A stretch of 64,000 bases of DNA from Legionella bozemanae (GTDB lineage Bacteria; Pseudomonadota; Gammaproteobacteria; Legionellales; Legionellaceae): contig NZ_LBAW01000001.1 in the NCBI RefSeq assembly GCF_001648595.1, positions 230,412 to 294,411 of the forward strand, in the 5' to 3' direction. Position numbers and translations under genes: made by a program. The notes below the pieces were generated by a model, which was not told the DNA's origin, did not search any database, and saw only the letters and a program-made list of their open reading frames with translations. Below are positions 18,642 to 26,877 of this stretch, piece by piece (the stretch's first letter is position 1; every line of letters starts with the position of its first letter).

Positions 18642-20459
18642 TTAAAAAACATCTAAAACGGCATTTAAAAGCTGCTGTGTATATGCTTCCTTAGGATTTT
18701 TAAAAAGGGCGTCACAACTTCCAAACTCAATTTCTACTCCATTCTTCATGACTAACACTTCATCAGCAATGTAGGAGACTACGCCCATGTTATGGGTAAT
18801 AAATAAATAAGAAATACCCGTCTCCTGCTGTAACTCCTTTAATAAATTAAGGATTTGTGCCTGCACAGAAACATCTAAAGCACTGGTTGGTTCATCACAA
18901 ATCAAAACATCCGGCCCTGTTGCCAATGCGCGCGCAATGCAAATTCGTTGTCTTTGGCCTCCAGAAAATTGATGCGGATAACGCTGTAAACTGGTGCTAG
19001 GCAAATTGACCTGGTTTAACAATTCCTTTTGCCTTACGTTAATTACGGAACGTTTCATCCCTTGGGCATGCATGCCCTCGGCTATTATTTCACCTACTGT
19101 CATTCGTGGATTCATAGATGAAAAAGGGTCTTGGAAAATAATTTGTACTTTTTTTCTGTATTCTCTTAATGAACGTCCTTTTAATGCCAGCACATCATGT
19201 TTTTTATAATGTACTTCACCTCCAGAAATAGGTAATAAACGCAACAGAGCTCGGCTGGCTGTAGTTTTTCCGCATCCTGACTCACCTACCAAAGCCAATG
19301 TTTTTCCTTGCTGCAAACGAAATGAAAGGCCATCGACTGCTTTAAATATAACTTTATTACGGCTGAATACTCCTTTTTTCTGGATAAAACCAACAGATAA
19401 ATGATTCACGGTGAGGATTGTTTTTGCTTCAGAAGATGCAACATTCCAAGCTATTTTATTTTTTTGTAAAGGAGGTAGCTCGTCTAAATCAGGATATAAA
19501 TGACATCGTACCAATTGACCATTTTGTTCTTGTAATTGCGGCTCCTCTATAGAACAACGCTCAAATGCATACATACACCGTGGGTGAAAACGACAACCTG
19601 AAGGCATTTCCTCCAAAGAAGGTACAAATCCACGAATCACTGACAACCGTTCCTCACGTTTTGCGAAAGAAGGCACAGAAGCCAATAACTGCTGCACATA
19701 GGGATGTTGCTTTACTCGTGAAAAAAAATCATCTACAGAAGATTGCGCCACCACTTGCCCCGCATACATCACACAGACTCGAGATGCCATGGCTCTAAGT
19801 ACTCCCAGATCATGGGTAATTAGCAGTAAACTCATCTGGTGGTTTTTTTGTACTTTTTTTAGCAATGCGAGGATTTGCGCCTGGATTGTAACATCCAAAG
19901 CTGTTGTTGGTTCATCAGCAACTAAAACATCAGGTTTACATGCCAAAGCCATAGCAATGACCACGCGTTGTTTCTGTCCACCGGACAATTGATGTGGATA
20001 TTGATGAATTTTAACTTCTGGCTGAGACATTTCCACCTCATAAAGTAAAGATAATAATGCCTCTTGCAATTCCTGCTTAGTAAAGGAAGAGTTACACTTT
20101 ACCAAAGCTTCTGTTAACTGCTCTCCTATAGTCATCACTGGATTGAGTGCCGTCATTGGCTCCTGAAAAATCATTGCAATCTTGCGGCCTCTCAATTGCC
20201 GCATCATCTGTTCTGGTAAGTCCAGAATGTCTTGTCCATCCATATGAATGAAACTATCAATTCCATAGACACCGGATTTAGGTAACAAACGCATTAATGC
20301 CAAAGAAGTTAAGGATTTACCACAGCCCGACTCTCCCAATAAAACCAAAGTTTCACCAGGATGTAAATTAAAACTGACCTCATCCAGAGCAGATACCGTT
20401 TTATGGTGATTTTGAAAAGCTACGGACAATTGATGAATTTCAACACTATTTTTTTGCAT
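18642..20459 (-). CDS. Double ABC transporter ATPase, oligopeptide type (GsiA/YejF-like)
   Basis: 605 residues holding two complete nucleotide-binding domains. NBD1 has GESGCGKS near residue 44, LSGGQKQR and DVLVADEP; an oligopeptide/dipeptide C-terminal region with FHPRCMYAFERC joins it to NBD2, which has GESGCGKT, FSGGQRQR and DVLICDEP. This is the OppD-OppF fusion arrangement of glutathione/dipeptide/microcin importers. Both domains look catalytically intact. No permease or binding-protein gene is adjacent, so this is an orphan ATPase working with subunits encoded elsewhere. It is divergent from parE. Confidence 0.9.
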   Translation of the reverse strand: MQKNSVEIHQLSVAFQNHHKTVSALDEVSFNLHPGETLVLLGESGCGKSLTSLALMRLLPKSGVYGIDSFIHMDGQDILDLPEQMMRQLRGRKIAMIFQEPMTALNPVMTIGEQLTEALVKCNSSFTKQELQEALLSLLYEVEMSQPEVKIHQYPHQLSGGQKQRVVIAMALACKPDVLVADEPTTALDVTIQAQILALLKKVQKNHQMSLLLITHDLGVLRAMASRVCVMYAGQVVAQSSVDDFFSRVKQHPYVQQLLASVPSFAKREERLSVIRGFVPSLEEMPSGCRFHPRCMYAFERCSIEEPQLQEQNGQLVRCHLYPDLDELPPLQKNKIAWNVASSEAKTILTVNHLSVGFIQKKGVFSRNKVIFKAVDGLSFRLQQGKTLALVGESGCGKTTASRALLRLLPISGGEVHYKKHDVLALKGRSLREYRKKVQIIFQDPFSSMNPRMTVGEIIAEGMHAQGMKRSVINVRQKELLNQVNLPSTSLQRYPHQFSGGQRQRICIARALATGPDVLICDEPTSALDVSVQAQILNLLKELQQETGISYLFITHNMGVVSYIADEVLVMKNGVEIEFGSCDALFKNPKEAYTQQLLNAVLDVF

Positions 20460-20591
20460 ATGTTTTCTGTTGAATTAAGCAATACGTAATCCAGAAGGCG
20501 TCTTTGTTCATTTTCCAGATTAAGACGCCCCAAATCACAGGGCTCAGTGACGACATTCTGATCTTCTTCCGCTTGCAGAGCAAGGGATCTT

Positions 20592-20597
20592 TATAAT
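20592..20597 (+). promoter_or_regulatory. Possible parE promoter -10 box
   Basis: A perfect TATAAT lies 86 bases before the parE start, in the region between divergent genes. The best -35 candidate (TTGCAG at 20573) is only 13 bases away, too close for a standard sigma-70 promoter, so the call is weak. Confidence 0.25.
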
Positions 20598-20683
20598 AGA
20601 TTTACAAAAAGGAATATTCGTCTTTCGTCTACTGTATCATAATATATGGTAAAATAAACCTAACTTTTATTTGAGAAATACCC

Positions 20684-22567
20684 ATGTCAGAAAACTATAC
20701 AGCCCAAGCAATTGAAGTCTTAAGTGGACTGGAACCTGTTCAACGACGCCCCGGCATGTATACCGATACAACACGCCCTAACCATTTGGCACAAGAGGTG
20801 ATTGATAACAGCGTGGATGAAGTATTGGCCGGCTTTGCAAGCAACATCCGTGTCACACTTCATGAAGATGGTTCTATTGAAGTAGAGGATGATGGCCGCG
20901 GTATGCCAGTGGATTTACACCCGCAATTAGGGTTAAGCGGCGTTGAAGTCATTATGACTCGTTTACATGCCGGAGGTAAATTTTCTGATAAAAATTACAG
21001 CTTTTCTGGGGGATTACATGGCGTCGGTGTTTCTGTAGTAAATGCCCTTTCCGAGCGTCTTGATGTCACAATTAAACGCAATGGAATTATTTATCAAATG
21101 TCATTTGCCAATGGCGATAAATTGTGCGAATTAAATGAAGCAGGCATTACTAAAAAAAGGGACACAGGTACAATTATCCGTTTTTGGCCCAATCCTAAGT
21201 ATTTTGATACTACAAGGATTTCCGTAAAACACCTTACTCATGTGCTTAGAGCAAAAGCCGTGCTTTGCACTGGCTTGTCCATGACTTTTGTCAATAAGAC
21301 AAGTAATGAAGAAATGCATTGGTGCTATGAGCAAGGACTTATTGATTATTTAAATCAATCATTACCTGATGGTGATTACTTACCTGAAGAACCCTTCACA
21401 GGTGAATTCAAAAGTGATGAAGCAACTGTTGACTGGGCTTTGGTTTGGTCTAATGGGACAAACAGCGGTTTTAATGAAAGTTATGTGAATTTAATTCCAA
21501 CTGTTCAAGGCGGTACCCACGTTAACGGTTTACGATCCGGTTTATTTGATGCCATGGCTGAATTTTGTGAATTAAGAAATCTACTGCCTCGAGGAGTAAA
21601 ACTTACCGCAGATGATCTGTGGGAACCTTGCCAGTACGTATTATCAGTTAAAATGAAAGAACCACAATTTGCAGGCCAAACTAAAGAACGCTTAAGTTCG
21701 CGCCAAATTTCAGCTTTTGTCAGTAATGTGGTTAAAGATGCCTTTGCATTGTGGCTCAATCAACATCGTAACCAGGGTGAAACGATTGCCTCTTTGGCAA
21801 TAGAGCGTGCACAAAAACGTTTAAGACAAGCCAAACAAGTAGCACGCAAACGGGTAAGCCAAGGACCTGCTCTCCCAGGTAAATTGGCTGACTGCTTACT
21901 CACTGACTTAAGCCAAGCTGAATTATTTTTAGTAGAAGGTGATTCAGCAGGTGGATCAGCAAAGCAAGCACGTAATAAAGACTTCCAAGCAATTTTGCCC
22001 TTGCGTGGAAAGATTCTTAACTCCTGGGAAGTGGATTCATCACAGGTCTTAGCATCCCAGGAAATTCATGATATTTCCGTAGCCATCGGGGTAGATCCCG
22101 GTTCATCTGATCTGAGTGGGCTTCGTTACGGTAAATTATGCATTCTCGCAGATGCAGATTCTGATGGCGCGCACATTGCAACGTTGATTTGTGCCTTATT
22201 TTTACGCCATTTTAAACCACTGGTTCAGGCAGGGCATGTATTTGTCGCTATGCCCCCACTTTATCGGATTGATGCAGGCAAAGAGGTTTATTATGCTCTG
22301 GATGATGAAGAAAAAAATCGTATCCTCAACCAATTGGCACAAATAACTCGAGCTAAAGCCAACGTTCAACGCTTCAAAGGTTTGGGGGAAATGAATCCTA
22401 TACAACTCCGTGAAACCACCATGGATCCCAATACCAGACGCCTGGTTCAATTAACCATGGATGATGAAGAAGAAACTGAAGCAGTTATGGATATGATGTT
22501 AAATAAAAAACGGGCAGGCGACAGAAAAGTTTGGTTGGAAACCAAAGGCAACTTAGCTGAAGTTTAA
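20684..22567 (+). CDS. parE: DNA topoisomerase IV subunit B
   Basis: 627 residues, close to the 630 of E. coli ParE. It has the GHKL ATPase domain (RRPGMYTDT, EVIDNSVDEVLAG, DDGRGMPVD, GLHGVGVSVVNALS), the transducer domain, and the TOPRIM domain (LVEGDSAGGSAKQARN, PLRGKILN, LADADSDGAHI) with the acidic metal-binding residues present. With ParC it decatenates daughter chromosomes. PLRGKILNSWEVD and the length favour ParE over GyrB, which is longer in gamma-proteobacteria. parC is not in this window. Confidence 0.97.
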   Translation: MSENYTAQAIEVLSGLEPVQRRPGMYTDTTRPNHLAQEVIDNSVDEVLAGFASNIRVTLHEDGSIEVEDDGRGMPVDLHPQLGLSGVEVIMTRLHAGGKFSDKNYSFSGGLHGVGVSVVNALSERLDVTIKRNGIIYQMSFANGDKLCELNEAGITKKRDTGTIIRFWPNPKYFDTTRISVKHLTHVLRAKAVLCTGLSMTFVNKTSNEEMHWCYEQGLIDYLNQSLPDGDYLPEEPFTGEFKSDEATVDWALVWSNGTNSGFNESYVNLIPTVQGGTHVNGLRSGLFDAMAEFCELRNLLPRGVKLTADDLWEPCQYVLSVKMKEPQFAGQTKERLSSRQISAFVSNVVKDAFALWLNQHRNQGETIASLAIERAQKRLRQAKQVARKRVSQGPALPGKLADCLLTDLSQAELFLVEGDSAGGSAKQARNKDFQAILPLRGKILNSWEVDSSQVLASQEIHDISVAIGVDPGSSDLSGLRYGKLCILADADSDGAHIATLICALFLRHFKPLVQAGHVFVAMPPLYRIDAGKEVYYALDDEEKNRILNQLAQITRAKANVQRFKGLGEMNPIQLRETTMDPNTRRLVQLTMDDEEETEAVMDMMLNKKRAGDRKVWLETKGNLAEV

Positions 22568-22607
22568 TTTGTACTGGATTTCCTTCTATCAAAATATCAA
22601 ACCATTG

Positions 22608-22869
22608 TAGCCTGGGTGGAGCAAAGCGAAGTAACCGTTCAGGGGAGTATGTTTGAATCTTGGTGAACGGTTTAATTTGAGCTCAGGTTGCGTGAAAATG
22701 ATGCTGAGGAAACGTAGCATACATCAGTATGTGAGGCTTCCGAAGTATTATTTTCGCGCAAGATGCGCCAAATGCAGCCGTTCGGTGAATGGGCGTGAAC
22801 GCTTACAAAGCGAAACCCGGGAAATTTGTGAGTAAGAAACCCGGGTTCCGCTGCGCTGCACCCGTGCTA
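22608..22869. repeat. Large nested palindromic element (~260 bp)
   Basis: The outer arms are 'tagcctgggtggagcaaagcg' at the left and 'cgctgcgctgcacccgtgcta' at the right, the same family as 2808-2887. Inside lies a further imperfect palindrome: 'tgcgtgaaaatgat' (~22689) pairs with 'attattttcgcgca' (~22748), and 'gaacggttt' with 'gccgttc' farther out. It fills the gap between parE and the next gene, and no gene was recognised in it. It resembles a MITE or a repeat enlarged by insertion of another repeat. Confidence 0.65.
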
Positions 22870-22876
22870 CGATAAA

Positions 22877-24985
22877 TCACCACTTCAACAATGGGATCAA
22901 GTTAGAATAATTATCAGTCCATAAGAACTGTTCGCCACTTGTATTAAATTGCCAATGAGTTCCCTTCATAATTTGAAGGGCCAGATTTTCATTAGAAGTC
23001 AAAAAAGCCCACTGTGAATCAAACTGGCCTAATGCCAGCATGCCTTTATTATTTAAATAAAGCACCATCAACTCCAAAGATCTGCCCGCAGCATTGATCA
23101 CAGGTAATAATTTCATATGTCGATTACTTAAATGAATCAATATACCCCCGTCTTCGGTAATTTTTTGTTGATATAAAATAAATGCTTCAAGAGTTAATAA
23201 ATGCACAGGAATTGCATCTGAACTAAAGGCATCTATGACTAATAAGTTTTGGGAATGATCCGGTAATTGTTCTACAGCTAATCTTCCATCATTTTTTATA
23301 ATGGTCACCTGGGCAGGACAATCTCTTAAGTAGGTAAACAATTGAGAATTCTTAGCGAGAGCAATGACCTGATTATCAATCTCAATTACTTTAATTTGAT
23401 CCTCTTTTCGAAATTGACAGATCATAGTACCTATACCTAAGCCAATAATTGTTACTGATAAAGAATTCCATTTTTGTTGCATGACATCCACCAGGGGTTT
23501 AACCGCTCCATAATAAGAAGTGAGTCCAGTAGGTTTGTTCTCTCCTGCAGCTTGCAATCCATGCACTGTAGATTGATTGATTAAGACATGTATTCCTTGT
23601 TTATCTATTACTTTTTTTACCCCATAAAAATCACGCACCTGTACTAAAATTGAATCATTTTGTAATAGTGGTGAAAAAATAAACCCAAATAAAATCAATA
23701 ACGATACAATCAAACTGGTTTTACTTTCTTGCCAAATCACGATGATAATTAATGCCAAAATAGCGCACACTTGAAAAGATGAAAACCCTCCAGGCCAATG
23801 AATACCGCGAAGAGTGTAATGCAGTAGCATAAGAACCAGAACAACCACAGGAACCCACCAACCGCCTTTTCTTGGCAATTGAGGTAAAGCAAAAAGGCTG
23901 AGTAAGATTGCTAAAGGATATTCATAAATCTGGTTGAACCAATGGGGAGCTAAAATTCCATTGAACACCCCAGCCAATACTCCCCCAAGAGCCAAGCAAA
24001 AATAAAATAAAGTAAGGGACTGTGGTTTCGGTCTGCTTAAAAATAATTGACTATGGCACAGCAATGCTAATATAAAGAAACTCAACAAATGAAACAGGAT
24101 ACCTTGCCAAGCCTTTATTTGCCCTGCATTTAAAATAAAACCAATGATCGGAAAAATGAGAAAAAATACACTATTTCGTGCTATCCATGGAAATGAAATC
24201 AAAGGTTTATTAGTAAATACAAGCACAAAAGTAAGCAGGTACAAAGCCAAAGGCAATACCCAAAATAAAGGTGTTGCTGCGATATCCGTAGTAATATACA
24301 AAGTCACCCCCAGCATTAAACTGCATGGAACAAAACTTAAAAAAATCCAATACAGTATTTTCTGCCAAGACCAGACTACAGCTGTTTCATTTTGTTTTTC
24401 TAGCGGTTGATAACGATTAGTAAGGAGAATAAAAAATAACAAAGCAACATAGATGACATAGCCTATGTTCCATAAATAAAATTGATTTTTTAATCCAATA
24501 AAACGTTCTATGACCCACGGATAAAGCAATAAAGACAAGAGACTACCCAGGTTAGAAGCAGCATATAAAAAGTAAGGATCTGCAGCACCTTTTTCCTTGG
24601 TCTGGCTGTACGCAAATTGCAATAAAGGTGCTGAGGCACCAATAACAAGTAAGGGCAATCCCAATTGGATAAATAAATTCGATAAAATGCTCCATTCAGG
24701 AGACTCATGAAGAATCAAGGATTGAAATACAAGAGGTAACGCAATAAAGCTCAAAAAAACGAGCACCGTATGCGTCGCTCGCCATATATTCGGTTTATTA
24801 AAAAAGCCAAGCACCGCGGCATATCCATAAGCAAACAATAATACCACTTGAAAAAAAAGCATGCATACAGTCCAAACTGCCGGGGTCCCTCCATAAACAG
24901 GTAATAAAGATTTAGCAACCATAGGTTGAATACTAAATAAAAGAATGGCGCTTAAGAACAAACTGATAGGGAATAAAAAACGCAC
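22877..24985 (-). CDS. Membrane-anchored spermidine synthase-like methyltransferase-fold protein
   Basis: 702 residues. The first ~440 hold about 12 transmembrane helices of the MFS-like/SpeE-fusion type (SIQPMVAKSLLPVYGGTPAVW near residue 20 is typical). The rest is a Rossmann-fold domain like spermidine synthase: VTIIGLGIGTMICQF, IKVIEIDNQVIALAK, VTIIKNDGRLAVEQL and LLVIDAFSSDAIPVHLLT. Proteins of this build are common in proteobacteria, often mislabelled as transporters, and have no settled substrate. No speD-type gene is nearby. It ends 7 bases from the palindromic element after parE. Confidence 0.8.
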   Translation of the reverse strand: MRFLFPISLFLSAILLFSIQPMVAKSLLPVYGGTPAVWTVCMLFFQVVLLFAYGYAAVLGFFNKPNIWRATHTVLVFLSFIALPLVFQSLILHESPEWSILSNLFIQLGLPLLVIGASAPLLQFAYSQTKEKGAADPYFLYAASNLGSLLSLLLYPWVIERFIGLKNQFYLWNIGYVIYVALLFFILLTNRYQPLEKQNETAVVWSWQKILYWIFLSFVPCSLMLGVTLYITTDIAATPLFWVLPLALYLLTFVLVFTNKPLISFPWIARNSVFFLIFPIIGFILNAGQIKAWQGILFHLLSFFILALLCHSQLFLSRPKPQSLTLFYFCLALGGVLAGVFNGILAPHWFNQIYEYPLAILLSLFALPQLPRKGGWWVPVVVLVLMLLHYTLRGIHWPGGFSSFQVCAILALIIIVIWQESKTSLIVSLLILFGFIFSPLLQNDSILVQVRDFYGVKKVIDKQGIHVLINQSTVHGLQAAGENKPTGLTSYYGAVKPLVDVMQQKWNSLSVTIIGLGIGTMICQFRKEDQIKVIEIDNQVIALAKNSQLFTYLRDCPAQVTIIKNDGRLAVEQLPDHSQNLLVIDAFSSDAIPVHLLTLEAFILYQQKITEDGGILIHLSNRHMKLLPVINAAGRSLELMVLYLNNKGMLALGQFDSQWAFLTSNENLALQIMKGTHWQFNTSGEQFLWTDNYSNLIPLLKW

Positions 24986-25144
24986 AAAGCATCCTTGGCT
25001 AGAAAACTCCGTTGATAAAAAAGCATTGTAAGATTACAGAAATGGTTATTCAACTTGTCATATATCGAAAGTTATTATTAAACTTCTAAAATCCGTAATC
25101 AAAAGTTATATTAACGTTATTTTTTCATTATTCTAGGAGTAACT

Positions 25145-25389
25145 ATGGATGGTTTTCCTAAAGTAAGTGTGACTGGTTATGAACAAATAAGAGATACAAT
25201 AAAAACAGGGGATCTTTTATTTGCTTCAGGAAATTCCTTAATGTCTTCAATGATTAAAGGGGCAACAAATAGTGTGTGGAGAAATTGAGCATTTCTTCTC
25301 TTAAATCAACAGGGAGTCTATCTACTCTTAGTTTACTTTTATTGAATGCAAACATGGATAGTCTGGATAAAGAAAATAGTTACTCTTAG
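25145..25389 (+). pseudogene. Remnant of a YiiX-like permuted papain (NlpC/P60-type) gene with an internal deletion
   Basis: An ATG at 25145, preceded by TAGGAG, opens a 47-codon frame ending ...TIKTGDLLFASGNSLMSSMIKG and then SVWRN-stop at 25288. The GDLLFASGNS...IKGAT pattern is the start of YiiX/DUF830 cysteine peptidase-like proteins, where 'WSHVG' with further catalytic parts should follow. Instead, a different frame opens at 25285 and runs 34 codons to a TAG at 25387 (LSISSLKSTGSLSTLSLLLL...), which looks like the original C-terminal tail. The body of the gene seems deleted. The family call rests on about 40 residues. Confidence 0.5.
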
Positions 25390-25423
25390 CACATAATTAT
25401 CCCTTAAGTTCATTTTTACCTAT

Positions 25424-25858
25424 TTACTCCCTAGAGGACTCACCAATTTTTTTAAAATCTTTTTCGCCAAAAATGGCCGAGCTAAATAGATAATATTTAA
25501 ATTCCAATAAATTATTGCTGGGATCTTTCAAAAAAAAAGATAGATGTTCAATTCGACTACCACTAAATCGTGTTTTCAATGGAATTTCAAAAGAAACGTG
25601 CTCCCTTTTAATTTTTGCCAAAAAAGCATCAAACTCATGTCGCTCGAGAAAAATTAAGCCGAAATGTCTTGGGTAAATGCCTTCTTGTGAAGGAAGGATG
25701 GTATCCACTTTATGTGCCACAATTTGATGATTGCCAAATTCTAAAATCAAAGCATGAGCAGATTCCCGTCCTAATGAAAAACCCAATTTATGGTGATAAA
25801 AATCTTTTGCCAGAACAAGATCATGCACTGGAAATGCGAGATGAAATAAAGTATTCAT
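25424..25858 (-). CDS. VOC family (glyoxalase-type) protein
   Basis: 144 residues. It has the paired beta-alpha-beta-beta-beta units of the vicinal oxygen chelate fold: FHLAFPVHDLVLAKDFYHHKLGF at the start and RIEHLSFFLKDPSNNLLEFKYY near residue 105. The metal ligands are probably His6 of the first unit, and a His and a Glu (LLEFK) of the second. Family members include dioxygenases, glyoxalase I and fosfomycin-type resistance enzymes; the FKYY ending is common in uncharacterised glyoxalase-like proteins. No substrate can be proposed. It is monocistronic. Confidence 0.85.
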   Translation of the reverse strand: MNTLFHLAFPVHDLVLAKDFYHHKLGFSLGRESAHALILEFGNHQIVAHKVDTILPSQEGIYPRHFGLIFLERHEFDAFLAKIKREHVSFEIPLKTRFSGSRIEHLSFFLKDPSNNLLEFKYYLFSSAIFGEKDFKKIGESSRE

Positions 25859-26007
25859 GAATTTAATTTCTTAATCATTTTTTGTTTTTTCCATGTTCCA
25901 TTCTTCTGAACCATACATACTCCTTGTATTAGTCTGTTCTATAAGGATAGCAAAAGCAGGCAAGCTGAGATATAAAATTATATTAATTAAGAAATAAGTA
26001 TGTAAGA

Positions 26008-26694
26008 ATGTTTCCTTTATTTAATTTCAATTTCAAATATAAAATGTTTTTAGACACTATTTTTGATTATATTATTCACATTGATGTTTATCTAAACACC
26101 ATTGTTTCAACTTATGGATTTTGGACCTATTTACTTTTATTTGCAGTGATTTTCTGCGAAACCGGGCTTATTGTGACACCTTTTTTACCGGGAGACTCCT
26201 TACTTTTTGCTGCAGGCAGTATCGCAGCTCAACCCGGGAACCCATTAAATATTTCAATTTTGTTGTTACTGCTTTTTGTTGCCTCAGTTTTGGGAAATCA
26301 AATCAATTTCCTGGTGGGGCGTCTATTGGGCCCCCGCATTTTTTCTACCGATAAATCCTGGCTGCTTAATAAAAAACATTTAGATGAAACCCATGCATTT
26401 TATGAAAAACATGGAGGTAAAACGATAATTTTTGCACGTTTTCTTCCAATCATACGCACTTTTGCACCTTTTGTTGCCGGCATAGGGACAATGCGAGTTT
26501 TTCATTTTTCATTGTACAATTTGATCAGTGCCTTAATATGGATTGCTAGTTTGTTGAGCTTAGGCTATTTTCTCGGCTCAATTTCACTAGTCAAAGAAAA
26601 TTTCACCCTAGTAATTTACGGCATTATTTTTATTTCAATTTTACCCCCCTTTATTGCTTTATTAAGCCGAAAACGAACCTACTCGGATGAATAG
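26008..26694 (+). CDS. DedA family inner-membrane protein (VTT/SNARE-associated domain)
   Basis: 228 residues with five or six hydrophobic stretches. Family features are ETGLIVTPFLPGDSLLFAAGS near residue 50, GNQINFLVGRLLG near 95 and KHGGKTIIFARFLPIIRTFAPFVAGIGTM near 135. The Glu and the FLPGDS and RFxPxxRTFAP motifs are those linked to undecaprenyl-phosphate or phospholipid translocation in DedA proteins. A later in-frame ATG at 26044 gives a more typical N-terminus, so the start is uncertain. It stands alone between a VOC gene and a palindromic intergenic region. Confidence 0.9.
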   Translation: MFPLFNFNFKYKMFLDTIFDYIIHIDVYLNTIVSTYGFWTYLLLFAVIFCETGLIVTPFLPGDSLLFAAGSIAAQPGNPLNISILLLLLFVASVLGNQINFLVGRLLGPRIFSTDKSWLLNKKHLDETHAFYEKHGGKTIIFARFLPIIRTFAPFVAGIGTMRVFHFSLYNLISALIWIASLLSLGYFLGSISLVKENFTLVIYGIIFISILPPFIALLSRKRTYSDE

Positions 26695-26744
26695 AATGTA
26701 GTTCGGAATTCATTAGATGTGTTGACATCGTCTCACTTCCCTAC

Positions 26745-26845
26745 ATTCCGCGACGTGTTCGCGGAATTCAGGATATTAAAAACAAAACTGAAATCTCGAG
26801 CAATCCACTGCTCGATCATGGGATCCTGCGAACACGTCGCGGGGC
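26745..26845. repeat. Hairpin cluster after the DedA gene
   Basis: A perfect hairpin is formed by 'attccgcg' and 'cgcggaat' (26745-26767, 7-base loop). 'ccgcgacgtgttcgcgga' also pairs with 'tcctgcgaacacgtcgcggg' at 26823-26842. A smaller hairpin, 'tcgagca'/'tgctcga', lies between (26796-26815). No T-run follows. The 'cgaacacgtcgcgg' core recalls the repeats at 45-50 kb. Confidence 0.65.
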
Positions 26846-26877
26846 GTGGGTAGTTGTTTGTAATTGACTTAACTTAC

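Noticed and set aside
20470..20640. Minus-strand stretch upstream of the double ABC gene reading RLNLENEQRRLLDYVLLNST
   Set aside because: It is protein-like but short, has a stop just upstream, no start codon, and runs on into the ABC gene in another frame; probably chance or an unrecognisable remnant.
22653..22835. A 60-codon plus-strand frame after parE
   Set aside because: It lies wholly inside the nested palindromic repeat and reads as translated repeat sequence.
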